This document shows, in pieces, positions 1 through 36,930 of a DNA stretch of 59,534 nucleotides; position 1 is the first letter of the stretch; the number at the start of each line of letters is the position of its first letter. Where the stretch lies: the NCBI RefSeq assembly GCF_000003605.2, contig NW_003158727.1:346000-405533 (forward strand), written 5' to 3'. The notes beneath the pieces are model-generated. The model was not told where the DNA came from, searched no databases, and saw nothing but the letters and a program-made list of their open reading frames with translations. The stretch is from Saccoglossus kowalevskii. Lineage: Eukaryota > Hemichordata > Enteropneusta > Harrimaniidae. Made by a program: the position numbers and the translations under genes.

Positions 1-65
1 TTCCATTTGAATAACGCATTGGATTGTGGGAAAATCAATGTTCATCAACACAATTGTCGCACATG

Positions 66-95
66 CGCAGTGCGACGACTACCGCGCTTTAATTA
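66..95. mobile_element. Terminal fragment of a GC-rich-ended MITE
   Basis: The end sequence (GACGACTACCGCGCTTTAA) matches the terminal inverted repeat of the MITE copies at 1934, 14291 and 14847. The rest of the element would lie beyond the left window edge or has been lost. Assigned by eye from shared termini only. Confidence 0.4.
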
Positions 96-228
96 AGACA
101 GACGACATTATTACTTACAATATATTTGTAGCACTAAAAGGCGTTATTAAGGTAGGTGACACGACAGTCACATGGAATGGTTGATTTACTGGTATGTTGA
201 ACGACCCTTCTTAATAATTCTATTTTAG

Positions 229-1035
229 TGCCTGGATGTGCATGTCCAACAACGGCATGGACGGAATACGACGGTTCATGTTATCGTTATTTTGGTCAAG
301 AAATGTCTCACACAGCTGCCGAAACAACGTGCCAGAATAATTACAATAGTCACTTAGTATCGATTACTAGCTTAAATGAACAGAGGTTCGTGTCCAGCCT
401 AATTACCAGTGACGATGTCAGAGTATGGATTGGTAAGTTTTTTTTAAATATTAAGTAAATCGTGTAAATTGGTGACGAACGTGAAAACAACAAATTTTAC
501 TGAAGAGCGACTATGATGAAAATGTTCATGTGCGCCCATTGTTATTTTTGATTTTGGTTTGATGCTATGCCATCTTATATATTCTATCTTCCAGGTGTAA
601 ACATGTTCGTTGCAAATTGTTGAATTAACCAGCTAATGCGACACTTTACTATATATGGTGTAATTCACAAAGGTAATACATTATTCTTATACAGGTTTAT
701 GGCAATCCACTAACAGTGACTGTTATAGATGGCGAGACAATCCTTCGTATTGTGTTTATCCTAATGTGTACTCGTCGTCTACGTCGTATTCTCAATATAC
801 ATATTGGGCTCATAATCAACCTGATGATTCTGGTAGTGCGGAGCATTGTGTTCATTTCTTCGATAGAACTGACTACTCCCACCTCTGGAACGACAATGTG
901 TGCAGCACTGACTATGGATTTGTCTGTGAAACAGGTAAAACATAACAATATGTGCCCAAACGATTGTAAATGGAAAATATATATTATGTTTTTATCCCGA
1001 TTCTCCCGATATTTCCAGATTTTAATCATGCATAA
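229..1035 (+). CDS. C-type lectin A, 3' part (5' exon outside window)
   Basis: Two exons encode one C-type lectin-like domain: 229-432 (acceptor TTTTAG, phase 1) and 695-934 (acceptor ATACAG, donor GTAAAA). The first carries CPTTAW...GSCYRYF and HLVSITS. The second carries a QPD triplet (NQPDD) and WND followed by Cys and then FVCET. QPD plus WND is the calcium and galactose-type sugar signature of the family. All canonical cysteines, including the extra N-terminal pair, are present. A likely last exon starts at 1019 after TATTTCCAG and adds DFNHA before TAA at 1033-1035; its 84-base intron mirrors the 76-base last intron of lectin B. The signal-peptide exon must lie to the left. Probably a secreted sugar-binding protein and a tandem paralogue of lectin B. 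The domain call is firm; the last exon is inferred. Confidence 0.8.
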
Positions 1036-1203
1036 TTTTGTGCAGTCCAAAAACGCGGACGTATGGATTGACGTCCATGTATGCGTGCGTGATTCCCCCA
1101 CCTCGATATGCCTTGGACAATCAGAATCAAATATCATATGCATCATATGTATCTGGTGATACATATGCACGTCAATTCGATTCACGGTCCAATTCAAGAT
1201 GTC

Positions 1204-1320
1204 AAATGGCGGCTATTTCAATCTTAATAACTCATCAAAATAATTTTTTGACATTCCGGAACCAGATTTCAGTTGTGCATGGATATATTTTGTTCATATT
1301 TGGCACATACATTGAACGTA
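1204..1320. repeat. Dispersed repeat, copy 1 (second copy near 56135)
   Basis: An AT-rich stretch reading TTTCAGTTGTGCATGGATAT ... TTTGGCACATACATTGAAC. It resembles 56135-56275 (CTCTGTTGTGCATGAACGG ... CTTGGTACATACATTAAAC) in the same orientation over about 110 bases. No coding potential is claimed; it is probably an old interspersed element. Confidence 0.35.
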
Positions 1321-1350
1321 ATAGTATACTGATGCATGTGTTTTTTTCAG

Positions 1351-1442
1351 ATTGGGTTAAAAATGGCCGACTGGTGGTCATGTGCACGTTAATAAGTTTT
1401 CTTTATTTATTGACGATAAGTTCAATTTTCTATTCTTGGTAA
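1351..1442 (+). CDS. Possible alternative last exon of lectin A with a hydrophobic tail
   Basis: A strong acceptor (GTGTTTTTTTCAG) precedes an open stretch that joins the 934 donor in phase 1. It encodes DWVKNGR followed by about 22 mostly hydrophobic residues (LVVMCTLISFLYLLTISSIF) and ends YSW-stop at 1440-1442. If used, it would give lectin A a C-terminal membrane or GPI-type anchor in place of the soluble end at 1035. AT-rich DNA often encodes hydrophobic runs by chance, so this is tentative. Confidence 0.25.
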
Positions 1443-1933
1443 ATGTTTCGGTCATTTTCAGTAAAAAAATATTATTCCAACATATTGTGAAAAACAATGC
1501 ACCTAGTATTTCGATGGTTTTATGTCAGTACCATGAGCAGATATCTGTTAGAATGTGTTTTCCGTTAAGATAAACTGTTTCTAATGCAATCATTTCTCAA
1601 ACGTAATAACTCATCTGGCCTATGTAATGCAATTATTTGTTTAAATGATTAACTGGTTTAGCGGGAGTGGATATAAAAGTCTATATTTACCGAGAAATAA
1701 TATGTGTATATCGTGCAGTACATCTTTGAACTGGTTGGCTTGCTAAACACAATCTCTTCCAAGTGGTCACGCTGTGACACAATTTTAAAGATTACTGGCA
1801 GTAACTATGAATGTTGCATTTCTCAGCGTCAAACAAAGATTCAATTGTACTACATTGGCCGAGGAACAATGAATACGACGTCTAAAGTAGAGCGACCATT
1901 AAAACAGCAATTATCGGCACTTGATAATTGGGT

Positions 1934-2073
1934 TTAAAGCGGAGGGTCGTCATCTGCGCACGCGCGAGAATCGTCCTAAGCGACGATAACAACGCAAGCT
2001 AAAAACGCAAAGGCTCCTGGGCAATGCTATGGCCATCTTACGCATGCGCATGTGACGATTACCCTGCTTTAAA
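1934..2073. mobile_element. MITE, TTTAAAGCGG family, about 140 bp
   Basis: The termini TTTAAAGCGGAGGGTCGTC and GTGACGATTACCCTGCTTTAAA are imperfect inverted repeats, and the inside is unusually rich in CG and GC dinucleotides (TGCGCACGCGCG, ACGCATGCGCATG). Related copies lie at 14291 and 14847 and an end fragment at 66. It is non-coding; size, termini and multiplicity fit a MITE, superfamily unknown. Confidence 0.55.
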
Positions 2074-2811
2074 ATATGACAGTTGACATAATTTAAGAAT
2101 TGAGTTTTATTTTCAGTTCCATGTATGCATATTCTGGCAAACTCAATGCCACTGTAAATATAATTGTTATCTAACATGATCTGTTTCGATAATGGTTCTC
2201 CATTCCATAATATATTGTCATGGAGTGCGTAAATCCCAAATTTAAGATCATTTTAATTACTTGCGATACAAAGCCAATATTTAACAATAAGAGAATGCTT
2301 TGAAAACACATCGACTAAGTTCCCAACTCACTAATAAGTTTGTCGAGTTTCTACAAAAATTACAGACATAAAATATTTAAGATGTGCAATTCACTATAGC
2401 ATAATACAGAAGGATGAGCAGAATTTTTTTCATATGAACATTCAAGCACCCGCACCATCAGTTAGTTATACGTGCTACTGTTACCAACCAAATTTCTACG
2501 ATTAATTTTTCTGGAGATACCGTCAAACCATCGAGGTCTAACTGCGTGAATATAATTAAGACCATTTCGTTGACTTAGACACGACAGGAATTTCGGCTTC
2601 CCAAACCTTGGATCAATTCCTATTATTTTTTCAATCACAGACTTTTGGCAGTTACATTTTTTTTAGTTAAACCTGCTCGTATTCGGACAGAAAAATATGA
2701 CGTTTCCGGGTGACCTAACTAAAGGCTAATTAGTTAAATCGGCGGAGCTCCCCGGGCCGGAAACCGCTGGTTTGATTTTGATCACCTCCCTTAATGGGAA
2801 TTGTGTTCAAT

Positions 2812-2845
2812 CATAGACCTTAGAATGAGATTTCTAAGGTCTATG
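2812..2845. repeat. Perfect 14-bp inverted repeat with a 6-base loop
   Basis: CATAGACCTTAGAA and TTCTAAGGTCTATG are exact reverse complements separated by TGAGAT. The arms would form a 14-bp stem. No coding context is seen; it may be the core of a small palindromic element. Confidence 0.7.
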
Positions 2846-2861
2846 GTTCAATGAAGGAACA

Positions 2862-3243
2862 TCTCAGTCAGACTGATTGAACTACCTAGGGATGATGATA
2901 GACATGGCCTACCTCAACAAATGTGGCATAATATCACCGTCTCTCAAGTGCCCAGTAGTTTCAATCCTTTCATGGAGTGTCATGCAAAACATCAGTCTCA
3001 AGTGCAAGCACATCAAGAAAGTACAATACAGTAACCAACACACTGTTTGGATCAGGTTAGACAGTACAGAGTGGCCGATCTCACCGAAGATTGTCACGAA
3101 ACTATTCAACTTCTAGCCAAAACTGACACTCAATGTTTTGCCATACCAATGAACCAAGAGTTGGCCAAGTTAGTGACACGCACACCGTGCATTCCAGCTT
3201 GGACACGGCCTACTACTGAAGGACACTACTCGGACGTGGGCTA
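2862..3243 (+). other. Unrecognised open stretch, possibly a decayed element
   Basis: Between about 2862 and 3243, long readings stay open in different frames and change frame near 3047 (one reading ends GHYSDVG and a TAG at 3241). A short piece reads YLGMMIDM, which resembles the YLG(M)xID motif of some retroelement reverse transcriptases, but nothing else supports that family. No start, splice sites or domain could be fixed. Degenerate repeat or chance opening; function not assigned. Confidence 0.15.
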
Positions 3244-5879
3244 GACCCCCTTTGAGGTTGGTTGCACCATCTTGGTCATTGTCACAGGCGTCTGTTCAAT
3301 GGCCACCGCAAGCCACGATATGTGCATCACTTTTAGATTGATTGGTCATGGAAAATACTTTAGTGGCCTTGGCATCAGGTAGGAGTTGTGGTGGTGACAG
3401 GAAACTTCATTTACTGAGGTTTTACCGGTCTTCCAAGCTGACTTAGTCAGTTTGTGGACTAATGCACTTTTTAGGGCACGAGAGGCTAGATGAAACTAAT
3501 TCCTTTATCATGATCCTACACTTGATCCCACCTGCTGCATCAAATCAGGAAGGACCATGTTTCAGTCTTTAATGTTCTTTTGCCGTGCTTAAGATAAGCA
3601 CTTTCCAGCAAGTTGCCTCGTGGCATTTATGCCTATATGTATATGGTAGTGACTAGCTACTGACGATATAAACTACAGGAATTCTTTGCCAAAGAAAGAT
3701 AGTTTTCTTATGTTTTAGTCACAGCCAGTCAGAGCTTTTCTATTACACACTGTTTTCAAACATGTAGCAATTTCATCAACGTTAATCTCCATATTCAATC
3801 AATCAGTTATTGGCTCCGGCGTTAAACGACGCCCTCTCAGGTAGATATGATTCACACGCTTAAACAATTAGTACATACTGGAAGATGTATTTTTTATGAA
3901 GTTATGTGTGTCACCACAAATGACAACATCATGATCGCTGTAGCAGGTTATTTAAATTTAATTAAATCGCATTTTAACTTGTCCCCAGTATAACGTAATC
4001 CTACAGGTGGTTGGTATACTGTTTCAAGGGTTAACTCAGTTGTATAGCATAGACGTTACAGTACCGATCCATTTTTTGGAATGTGCCTGTGCCTGCCACG
4101 TTTAATCATTTGTTAAAGAAAACAGAGTGCAGATCGCGATGATTATTAAAATAACATCGTTCTACCACGATAATTTGTTTGCCTTCTTGATGTGAAATTA
4201 GTTCTTTTCATCTGTCCGATGAAGGGTCGTTAATATCACATAACGGCGCACATACTTGACTAATATTTTACCATAAACTATTTTGCACGTTACGGCATTT
4301 TCACATGCCTCAATGTATCGAATTTCGACGACTATGAAAACCTTGTACATTGTTGAAGATATGACATTAAAACCGTATTGTCGTCGAGAATTGTCCTTCA
4401 ATTATTATATTTATTTTAAATGCCGTAGAAAAATAATTCAGGTAATTGAGCAAAAATGTTCAGAAATATCGGTAAGTTTGTGCACTGATGTATTTGTGTT
4501 CAATCATCGTCGATACAATTAATAACATACGTTAAATAGCATACGTATGGAAGTTCAATTCCCGTATCCATTTATAAAAAAAATATTACATAAGAAGTGA
4601 AAATGACCAGGGTCAAGCTTTACGTCGTGCAAAAATGCGACCACACACAAACATCTCCGTCATACTTTTAGTACAGTCATGCTTAAGCAGAATTCTAAGA
4701 GCGATACGCAACACGAACCAGCTCCGAAACAAAGATTACATTCTTAATTACATTCAGGCATAGAAACATTTCATTTACTGTCTAATGTCGCCAGCATCCT
4801 TCCATGTTGAGACGCTGATTACGAATACTAATACAAATCGTGCTTTTCATATGTACAATACTACATTGGGAATATGTCTGAATTTAAAGTGATAAAAATA
4901 ACTCAGAAAGTATAAAGCCTTGTCGTGGTTTAATATTTATTTAATCCATTGACGGATGGGTATATGAAAACACTGTCGTCAGCGTAAAATAGAAGATTCG
5001 CGCATTGTCTGGCCACATAATATCCAACACGATTCCGTAATAACCTGTCACTAAAATTATTAATATACAGCATAGGCGTGGAGATTTCCACTTGCCGTTC
5101 AGTAAGGAAAAGTACTCTGATTTAAAACAGCCCAAACTTTGATATTTTTACCAGATTACAATCGCCCTTAACAATGAAGATTTTTTTTTGGAATAGGTCC
5201 AGAGATATCCACCCTATCAAAGGCTTTGTACGCTTTAAAAAACATAAAAAACAGGATTGTTATGTTAAACAACGCACGCATGGAACTTGTCAACTTCACA
5301 CTTCGTAGCAGAAAATACAACACCACATCCCCAGCTCATAGTTCAGTCACATTCAACAGCATCAAACATTTGAGAAGTTGTGAATTATTCCTCTTTTCTG
5401 TGGATGCTTATTTACGGGATAAAGGTCAACACGCTGCCCATCCTTGCGTGATATATAAGATGTTTGTATTTTACTTGTAAAACGTTCACCATCAAAAACA
5501 TACGAAAACACTCTCATAGATAATTTATCCCAGCGTGTGTTTGTGTGTATTTATTGTGGTTTCTATGTTACCCTATTTATACTGTCCGATGAAGGGTCAT
5601 TAATATAGTGCAATGGTAACACGAGACCTTTGATGTCAAAATGGATATTAAGGGTAATCCATAAACTTATAGGGTGGGCTGACTTCGAGGATAGAGAGAA
5701 ATACCACATTTACTATAGATAAAATAGATATAGATCATTATTAAATATAATTAAATACGACAATAGCAGTATTAGGATTTCGTGTGGCATTCTATGATTT
5801 GAATTCATAGATTTGAGTAGTATTTGTCAAAACAGATGTTGTTAACAGAACCATTTATACAATATTCCCACACCGACAA

Positions 5880-5886
5880 TATAAAT
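5880..5886 (+). promoter_or_regulatory. Candidate TATA box of lectin B
   Basis: TATAAAT lies 144 bases upstream of the lectin B ATG, a plausible distance for a TATA box with a 5' leader of about 110-120 bases. TATA-like strings are common in this AT-rich DNA, so only the position supports it. Confidence 0.25.
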
Positions 5887-6029
5887 GAACACTTCCTGTA
5901 CGCTAATATACATCATCAGCGGTAGACAGTGTGTACACTACAATACGAGATAATCGTTCTCAAGAATTTGTAATCGAAACATATGGATTTCATGTCGAAT
6001 ACAGTTGCTTTCAACGTATACGTGGCGTA

Positions 6030-7223
6030 ATGACGATTTACTTGATGATATTTTTGGTATTTTCTTTCATAAAAGGTGAGTAAACGTCTTGAAATCTAGT
6101 TACAAGTGAACATTGACTAAATTACATCATATCCCTATGTGTGACGTCAGTTATAACTGAAATGATTACCAATAAATTAATACTTCTGCCGTACTCGAGT
6201 TGAATGATTTATCAGACGCGAACCCAACAGATAAATGCAAACCGTTGAATTTGTGTGTAAGAAATGTTCGCTATTTCCCAGTTCCAATGATTTGTTGACG
6301 ACTTAGTCCCGTGACACCCTGTTTCAAGACCCCCAGTTAAATCCTTAATGTTATAATATTTCGTGATTTCACATGAAAAATTGTAAAAATATGTCTCGGG
6401 AAATTATAGGGGTTTACAGTTTTAGTTGTGTCTTCATAGGTTTCCTTGGAGCATGTCCCACTGTAGACCAATCCTGGCATGAACACGATGGAAGATTATA
6501 CCGGTATTTCACTAGCATTGCAAGTGCATCAAGTGCCGAGACATCCTGTAACGATGTGATAAACTATAATGGTCATTTAGTGTCAATAACCAGTGACAGT
6601 GAACAAAGTTTTGTAACTGGTTTAATTACAGATGACTCGGCTCATGTTTGGATGGGTAAGTGAGATTTAAATTATTATGCCTTCAGGGTAATGAAAATAA
6701 TCTGTAATTAGCATAAATCTTACACATGCAGTGTAGATATATATTAATTATTACTTGTCTTAAGGCAAAGTCCTTGCTTTTCACAAATGTCCATAAATAG
6801 TTATTTTAAAATATTCTAGATTTCGAGAAAGTAGGACAAATATTGTCATATTTGAAACTCTACTTTCTGTAGGCTTATGGCAAACGTCTAACAGTGATTG
6901 CTACAGATGGAGAGACGACCCCACCTACTGTGTCTCTGACAATGTAGACACTGGTACATCATATGGCCAGTATACTAGATGGTTGTCATACCAACCGGAT
7001 GATGCTTCGAGTAAGGAACACTGTGTTCATTTATATGACAAAGAGTCAGGTGGTCATTACTGGAATGATGCGCCTCGCAGTATATCGTATGCATATGTAT
7101 GTGAAACAGGTAAATTGCTTCAGCCATCTTGATATAATTTGAATTAATTTTGAAAAATAAGATGTGAACATGTATTTTGTTGCAGCCCATGAAGAAGCCC
7201 ATGAACAAGTCAGCCATTTTTAA
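6030..7223 (+). CDS. C-type lectin B, small secreted lectin (178 aa, 4 exons)
   Basis: Exons 6030-6075, 6440-6655, 6873-7109 and 7186-7223 join with phase-1 introns throughout. Exon 1 with the first codons of exon 2 gives a signal peptide (MTIYLMIFLVFSFIKG, then FLGA); cleavage is likely just before CPT. Exons 2-3 encode one C-type lectin-like domain with HLVSITS, QPD (YQPDD), EHC, WND and YVCET. QPD with WND predicts calcium-dependent galactose-type binding. Exon 4 adds AHEEAHEQVSHF and TAA; AATAAA follows 63 bases later. Compared with lectin A, two canonical cysteines are missing: GSCYRYF is GRLYRYF, and WNDNVC is WNDAPR. Secretion is inferred. The same exon-3 donor also fits the first cadherin exon at 8130, so this may double as the N-terminus of the giant cadherin. 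Confidence 0.85.
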
Positions 7224-7285
7224 TGAATATTTATTATATTACGCAACAACAGATAAAGAATAACAACTTAATGTTCAAATAATGC

Positions 7286-7291
7286 AATAAA
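7286..7291 (+). terminator. Polyadenylation signal of lectin B
   Basis: AATAAA lies 63 bases after the lectin B stop codon. It supports the short secreted transcript ending here rather than always reading on into the cadherin exons. Confidence 0.5.
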
Positions 7292-8129
7292 TGGTGTCGA
7301 ATACAATCCATTTTGACAAAAATACCTTTAAAAAGTTTCTCGCAGACATGTAAATGTTACTCTACAGCTTGTATTCAACGATCTATGATTGGGTATGTTA
7401 TTTCCACTTTCCCACGTATTTACTTTGCATGGTCTTCCATTATATGAAAAAAAACTAGCCTTTTATTGTACATAGCTGAACCGATTTGTTGACATTTATT
7501 TCTTGACAAGTAACACATGTTGTTGTGTTTCCTAAACGGGAACGGACACAATATACCAATAAAATACATTTGCCAAGCTATTTATTGTTCTGTCGTTTGT
7601 ACCTCATATTGCACACTGCACGCATGAACAACCATGTTGTAACGTGACACGTATAGTAGTCGAGAAGAATACGCCGTTGTTACATGGCGAACATTGGTAC
7701 ATAAGACGGCATACTGACGTAATATTGGGTATATTTTGCTTTGTTAAAGGGTTGCCTCCTGTTATGCCTCATCTCACAGTAAATTTAGGAACTACAATAA
7801 CGGCAAACAATTTTCATCGTTGATAAATTACTCCTTAGAAATAACATGTAGAAATTGAATATAATAAACGACATCGCTGCCGCATGTCTACCGTTATATT
7901 AAAAAAATATTTCTGTGGATTGACCCAAATTGTTGAACCACTATAATATTGTTTATCAATTCTAATCAAACATTTCAATTACCCGTTAAAATATTTAGCC
8001 CTAGTTCTAACTATTTTTTAGAAGGTAAAAAAAAAAAATTATTCTAGCGAAGTTATAAGTTATATGGCGATTAAGTGATGAGTTGCGTACATTCTATCTA
8101 ATAATCGATATAATGACGTCATTTTCCAG
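7292..8129. other. Spacer or intron between lectin B and the cadherin exons
   Basis: AT-rich, with no signal-peptide exon that I can find. The absence of a separate start for the cadherin gene here is the main reason to consider splicing from the lectin B exons. It ends in the acceptor ATTTTCCAG at 8129. Confidence 0.5.
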
Positions 8130-33731
<25,602 letters not shown>

Positions 33732-35563
33732 ATTCAACACTTTTATTTGAAACATTTACAATTTTATGTTCAAAAACATAAAGGTTTATAGGAAGCACTA
33801 GCTTCATATATCATTTTATATAGTTCAGACAATCGATACTACAAATTTACATAAAAAACCCCACAGTAACGATGTTTGACGGTTGGTTTCTATAGTAACC
33901 AGATGATGACTCATAAAGGCATTTGCGTGAATACCGACAGGTAAAAGTTCATACAAACATGTTCACGGGTGTTTGTATAATGCTCCGAAGGGCAAGTTTG
34001 TCTGAGTGTTTACATAGTTACGATAATGTCACGTACGAGTAACTACAATTTGTTCCCTGTCTCTACCGTAGTTATAAACTGAAATCCAACAACAAAAGAG
34101 ACATCTGCGTTTGTTTTCACTAGAAGTACACAGCTCTTCAAACGAACCGTCTTTGCTTTATTCAACACCGCACACAGAGCAAAGAACATAATTCGGCATT
34201 ATTGTGGAAGTAATCGACACCATTTAAATCGCTGATATAAGTCAAAGAAGACAATATTAAGTGAAATTATTATGCATTTGGTCATACATTGACCACTTAG
34301 CGCATTATATATATAAGTAGCAACGTCTTTACTGAATGAAAAAAACGTGTAACATATTTTTTTGATAGAAATCTCATCAGTTTAATTTAATCCCCTATTG
34401 AAACTTTTTGCTGTGGTCTTTGTCGCTTTCTGGGGATCCAACGGATGTGGTGTTAGTTTTCGTTAGAGGTCATCGTTAATGTTGCCCACAGGCAATGTCT
34501 GTTGCACCATAACGTCGAGCAGCTGCGACGAGTATTATTTGCGGAATAAACCATGAATGAGAAGTTATTAAAAATCGGCATTATAGCTTTGTTTTGTTCA
34601 TAACTGTCATCAACCACACGGTACGCTCTGTCAAGCTGTAAGCTCCTACGATCACCAATAAAAGTAGGAAGTGCATTGAACGATCAATCATACCGTCGGC
34701 AATAAAGCTTTTTTATTTTGATTATTGCAATTAGTGTTTTGATTAGTATATCACACTAAATCTAAAAGTTCAGCGTTCTGGCTAATTAGCATTGATAGTC
34801 CCCGCTGTTCCCGGTGGGGATCATCTCCAAATCCGTTGCATCTTTGCACTTGCCGACAAAGCGCCACTATCGGTAACTGCAATTCCGCCCTTCTGACCAT
34901 CATGTTGTAATTTCCATGTCATAAGCATGTTTATATAAATAAATGCAAGAGTTTTGTATTTCAGTAACGTAGTATATCGCACCAACCTCGTATATACCTT
35001 AATCTGCTATTAACGATGGTACTTCGGATAGAATTAATGGAGTTATTATCAAATATTGCGCTGTTTGTAATTGTTTTATGCATTTAATAAAGGAGCCAGA
35101 ACTAAAATTGATGATTCTTATGCAGTTACTATCTTGACTTGAAGTATGTTACACGCACACTAGCTGGCGGCACTCTTTGAAATGTGTGTTGCCCCACCCA
35201 CCGTACGCCCTAACAGGCTGCCATGCGTATGAGGTGAACCGCTTATGATGACAACAATATCTATTATTCAGTGTGATTACACATTGTTTAATTGTCGAAC
35301 GACAAAGGAATACTAAGCAATAAATTAAATGAAACTGATCAAACGATCGACTAAAAGCAGACCGGCGAGCTTAGCAGTGCATTTAGAGGCATGTTTACAC
35401 TCGGAATGCCGACAATCACTGTACCGCTACACGCAACTTTACGTATTGCAACGTTTCTGGCATTGCGTCAATGGACACGCGTAGCTGGAGCTAACTCATT
35501 CAGCGTCGCACGAAGATGAAAACACATATTCGGGTGAAATCCCTACGATAGTATCTGAGCACG
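33732..35563. other. Gap between the cadherin gene and the BH3 candidate
   Basis: Cadherin 3' UTR at the left is likely but no strong polyadenylation signal could be chosen. No coding exon is supported. The last 220 bases, before 35564, are richer in CG dinucleotides than the surroundings and could be promoter DNA. Confidence 0.5.
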
Positions 35564-35821
35564 ATGAACGCAGATGCATTGTACAGGCGACACGGGCCTA
35601 CGTTGTCGTGTACAGAACAAGTAGGACGACGACTTCGGACTATAGGGGATTTGATTGACGCTAACTACAGTCGCAACAATAACTCAGTGGCGTATTGGTT
35701 TCATTTCTGCAAACTGTACATCGGTGAACGCTTTTCAAACTTTCTTATTGACGTCAAATCTTCATTCGTTAGATGCGGAGATGCCCCAAACTCTGTGCAT
35801 GGTCATCGAAGACAGGGATGA
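35564..35821 (+). CDS. Candidate BH3-only apoptosis regulator (85 aa ORF)
   Basis: The ORF contains a BH3 motif at residues 20-31 (nt 35621-35656): VGRRLRTIGDLI. It fits the canonical spacing of hydrophobic, three residues, Leu, two residues, Ile, Gly-Asp, one residue, hydrophobic; flanks TEQ and DANY extend the helix. The BH3 helix of such proteins binds the groove of anti-apoptotic BCL-2 relatives or activates BAX/BAK at mitochondria. After it come an Asn-rich linker (SRNNNS) and an aromatic, partly hydrophobic segment (VAYWFHFCKLYIG), an order reminiscent of BIM and BMF. No BH1 or BH2 is seen. An in-frame TAG at 35549 precedes the ATG, so this is either a short intronless gene or one exon of a longer gene. 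Chance motif match is possible; no splice partners were fixed. Confidence 0.45.
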   Translation: MNADALYRRHGPTLSCTEQVGRRLRTIGDLIDANYSRNNNSVAYWFHFCKLYIGERFSNFLIDVKSSFVRCGDAPNSVHGHRRQG

Positions 35822-36795
35822 ACCAGTATATAAAATTATGGACCACATAATCTCGGTACAGTATGCATGTGTTTACGGTTAATATATAGGAATTTAGGAT
35901 TCTGAAAAACTCGTATACCGGAAGAGACTTTGTCAGTAGCGACCACAAATACTACATGTCAACATTGCTGTGTTGACATTATAGCTGTTAAATCATCAAC
36001 ATCAGTTTGTCACGATTAACTTAGGTAAATATTAAATGTCATAAACCGTCATTCCGAGATCGAAGGAAACCAACATCAACCTGATTTATTGTTATACGTT
36101 AATTCCACGTTTCATTCGGAGAGTCTCAGTTCTACTCGCGTGCAATTATTTAATTGTTTAATCGCATGGGTGTAGACTGAATTAAGTATATCCCGACAAG
36201 TTGTTTTAAAATTTTGCATATATCATAATCTGTCATAGTGGACTCACGCAGGTCTTTAACTGCGAAATGTTGTGTTCGGTGGCGTGTTATTTATTGTGTG
36301 AGAGTAAATAGGGAACTTATTTAACATGTTAGTGTCAAACTAGAGAGATATCAAAGCAAAGGCGGAGTGGAATCTGAATGACGCTGTTTCTAATCTCACA
36401 ATGGAACAAGACGCTCCAATCTGTGTTACAATCGGAAAGAATTCATGGTGACAGTGCTACCTGAATCATGAGCAGCAACTCACGAATGGAATATTAATCA
36501 CTGACAGAGAAATTGCGCAGTGTATGAGTCATCGTGTGCAATACAGTACAGCGCGTAGCTAAACCATGGTTACGATCGAACCCCTGAAGATTGTCACAAA
36601 TGAAGCGTATAGTGTGCATATACACTCACATTGCTCAGTCCAAATATTATTGTTTCCCGATGCGTTCGTAACGGTTATCATCGAAATGGTCACAATCATT
36701 ATTATACGTTTTGGTTTCATTCAGCAGCGATTTAGTTACGTTGTGCATGATTTGAGCAGATAGTCATGTTATTTACATATACTGTTCATATTGGC
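35822..36795. other. Stretch without a supported gene
   Basis: Short ORFs only (one of 65 codons from 36566), with no recognisable motif or splice partners. Could include the 3' UTR of the BH3 candidate. Confidence 0.4.
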
Positions 36796-36930
36796 GGATT
36801 TAGATGGGGGCCGAAGGGGCCGCGGCCCCGCTATTTTTAACAACCAACAGAGCTTCGCGCCATCGGCGCTCGCGAACTTGGTCTTGGTCGGCCTCCCTAT
36901 TCCAGAATCCTAGATCCGACCCTGGTTCAG
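36796..36930. repeat. GC-rich interspersed element (SINE- or MITE-like)
   Basis: A sharp GC-rich island (GGGGCCGAAGGGGCCGCGG; GCGCCATCGGCGCTCGCGAA) in AT-rich DNA. Its end, read on the minus strand, is CCAGGGTCGGATCTAGGATT followed by GGAATAGGGAGG, a type of sequence typical of dispersed repeats. Inside are self-complementary blocks (GGGGCCGCGGCCCC). No coding role. Confidence 0.4.

Larger units (their letters stand above)
1443..5879. other. Intergenic stretch without a supported gene
   Basis: No ORF here has recognisable domains or convincing splice partners. It holds the MITE at 1934-2073, the hairpin at 2812-2845, an unrecognised open stretch at about 2862-3243, and a short direct repeat at 4212 and 5582. 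Several 60-100 codon ORFs look like chance openings in AT-rich DNA. Confidence 0.6.

Noticed and set aside
697-1197. Long minus-strand ORF over lectin A
   Set aside because: It is the antisense shadow of the CTLD exon, which has domain motifs and splice sites on the plus strand.
4212-5605. Hammerhead ribozyme at the GTCCGATGAAGGGTC motif
   Set aside because: The CTGATGA core is not matched (CCGATGA) and no GAAA strand with pairing stems was found.
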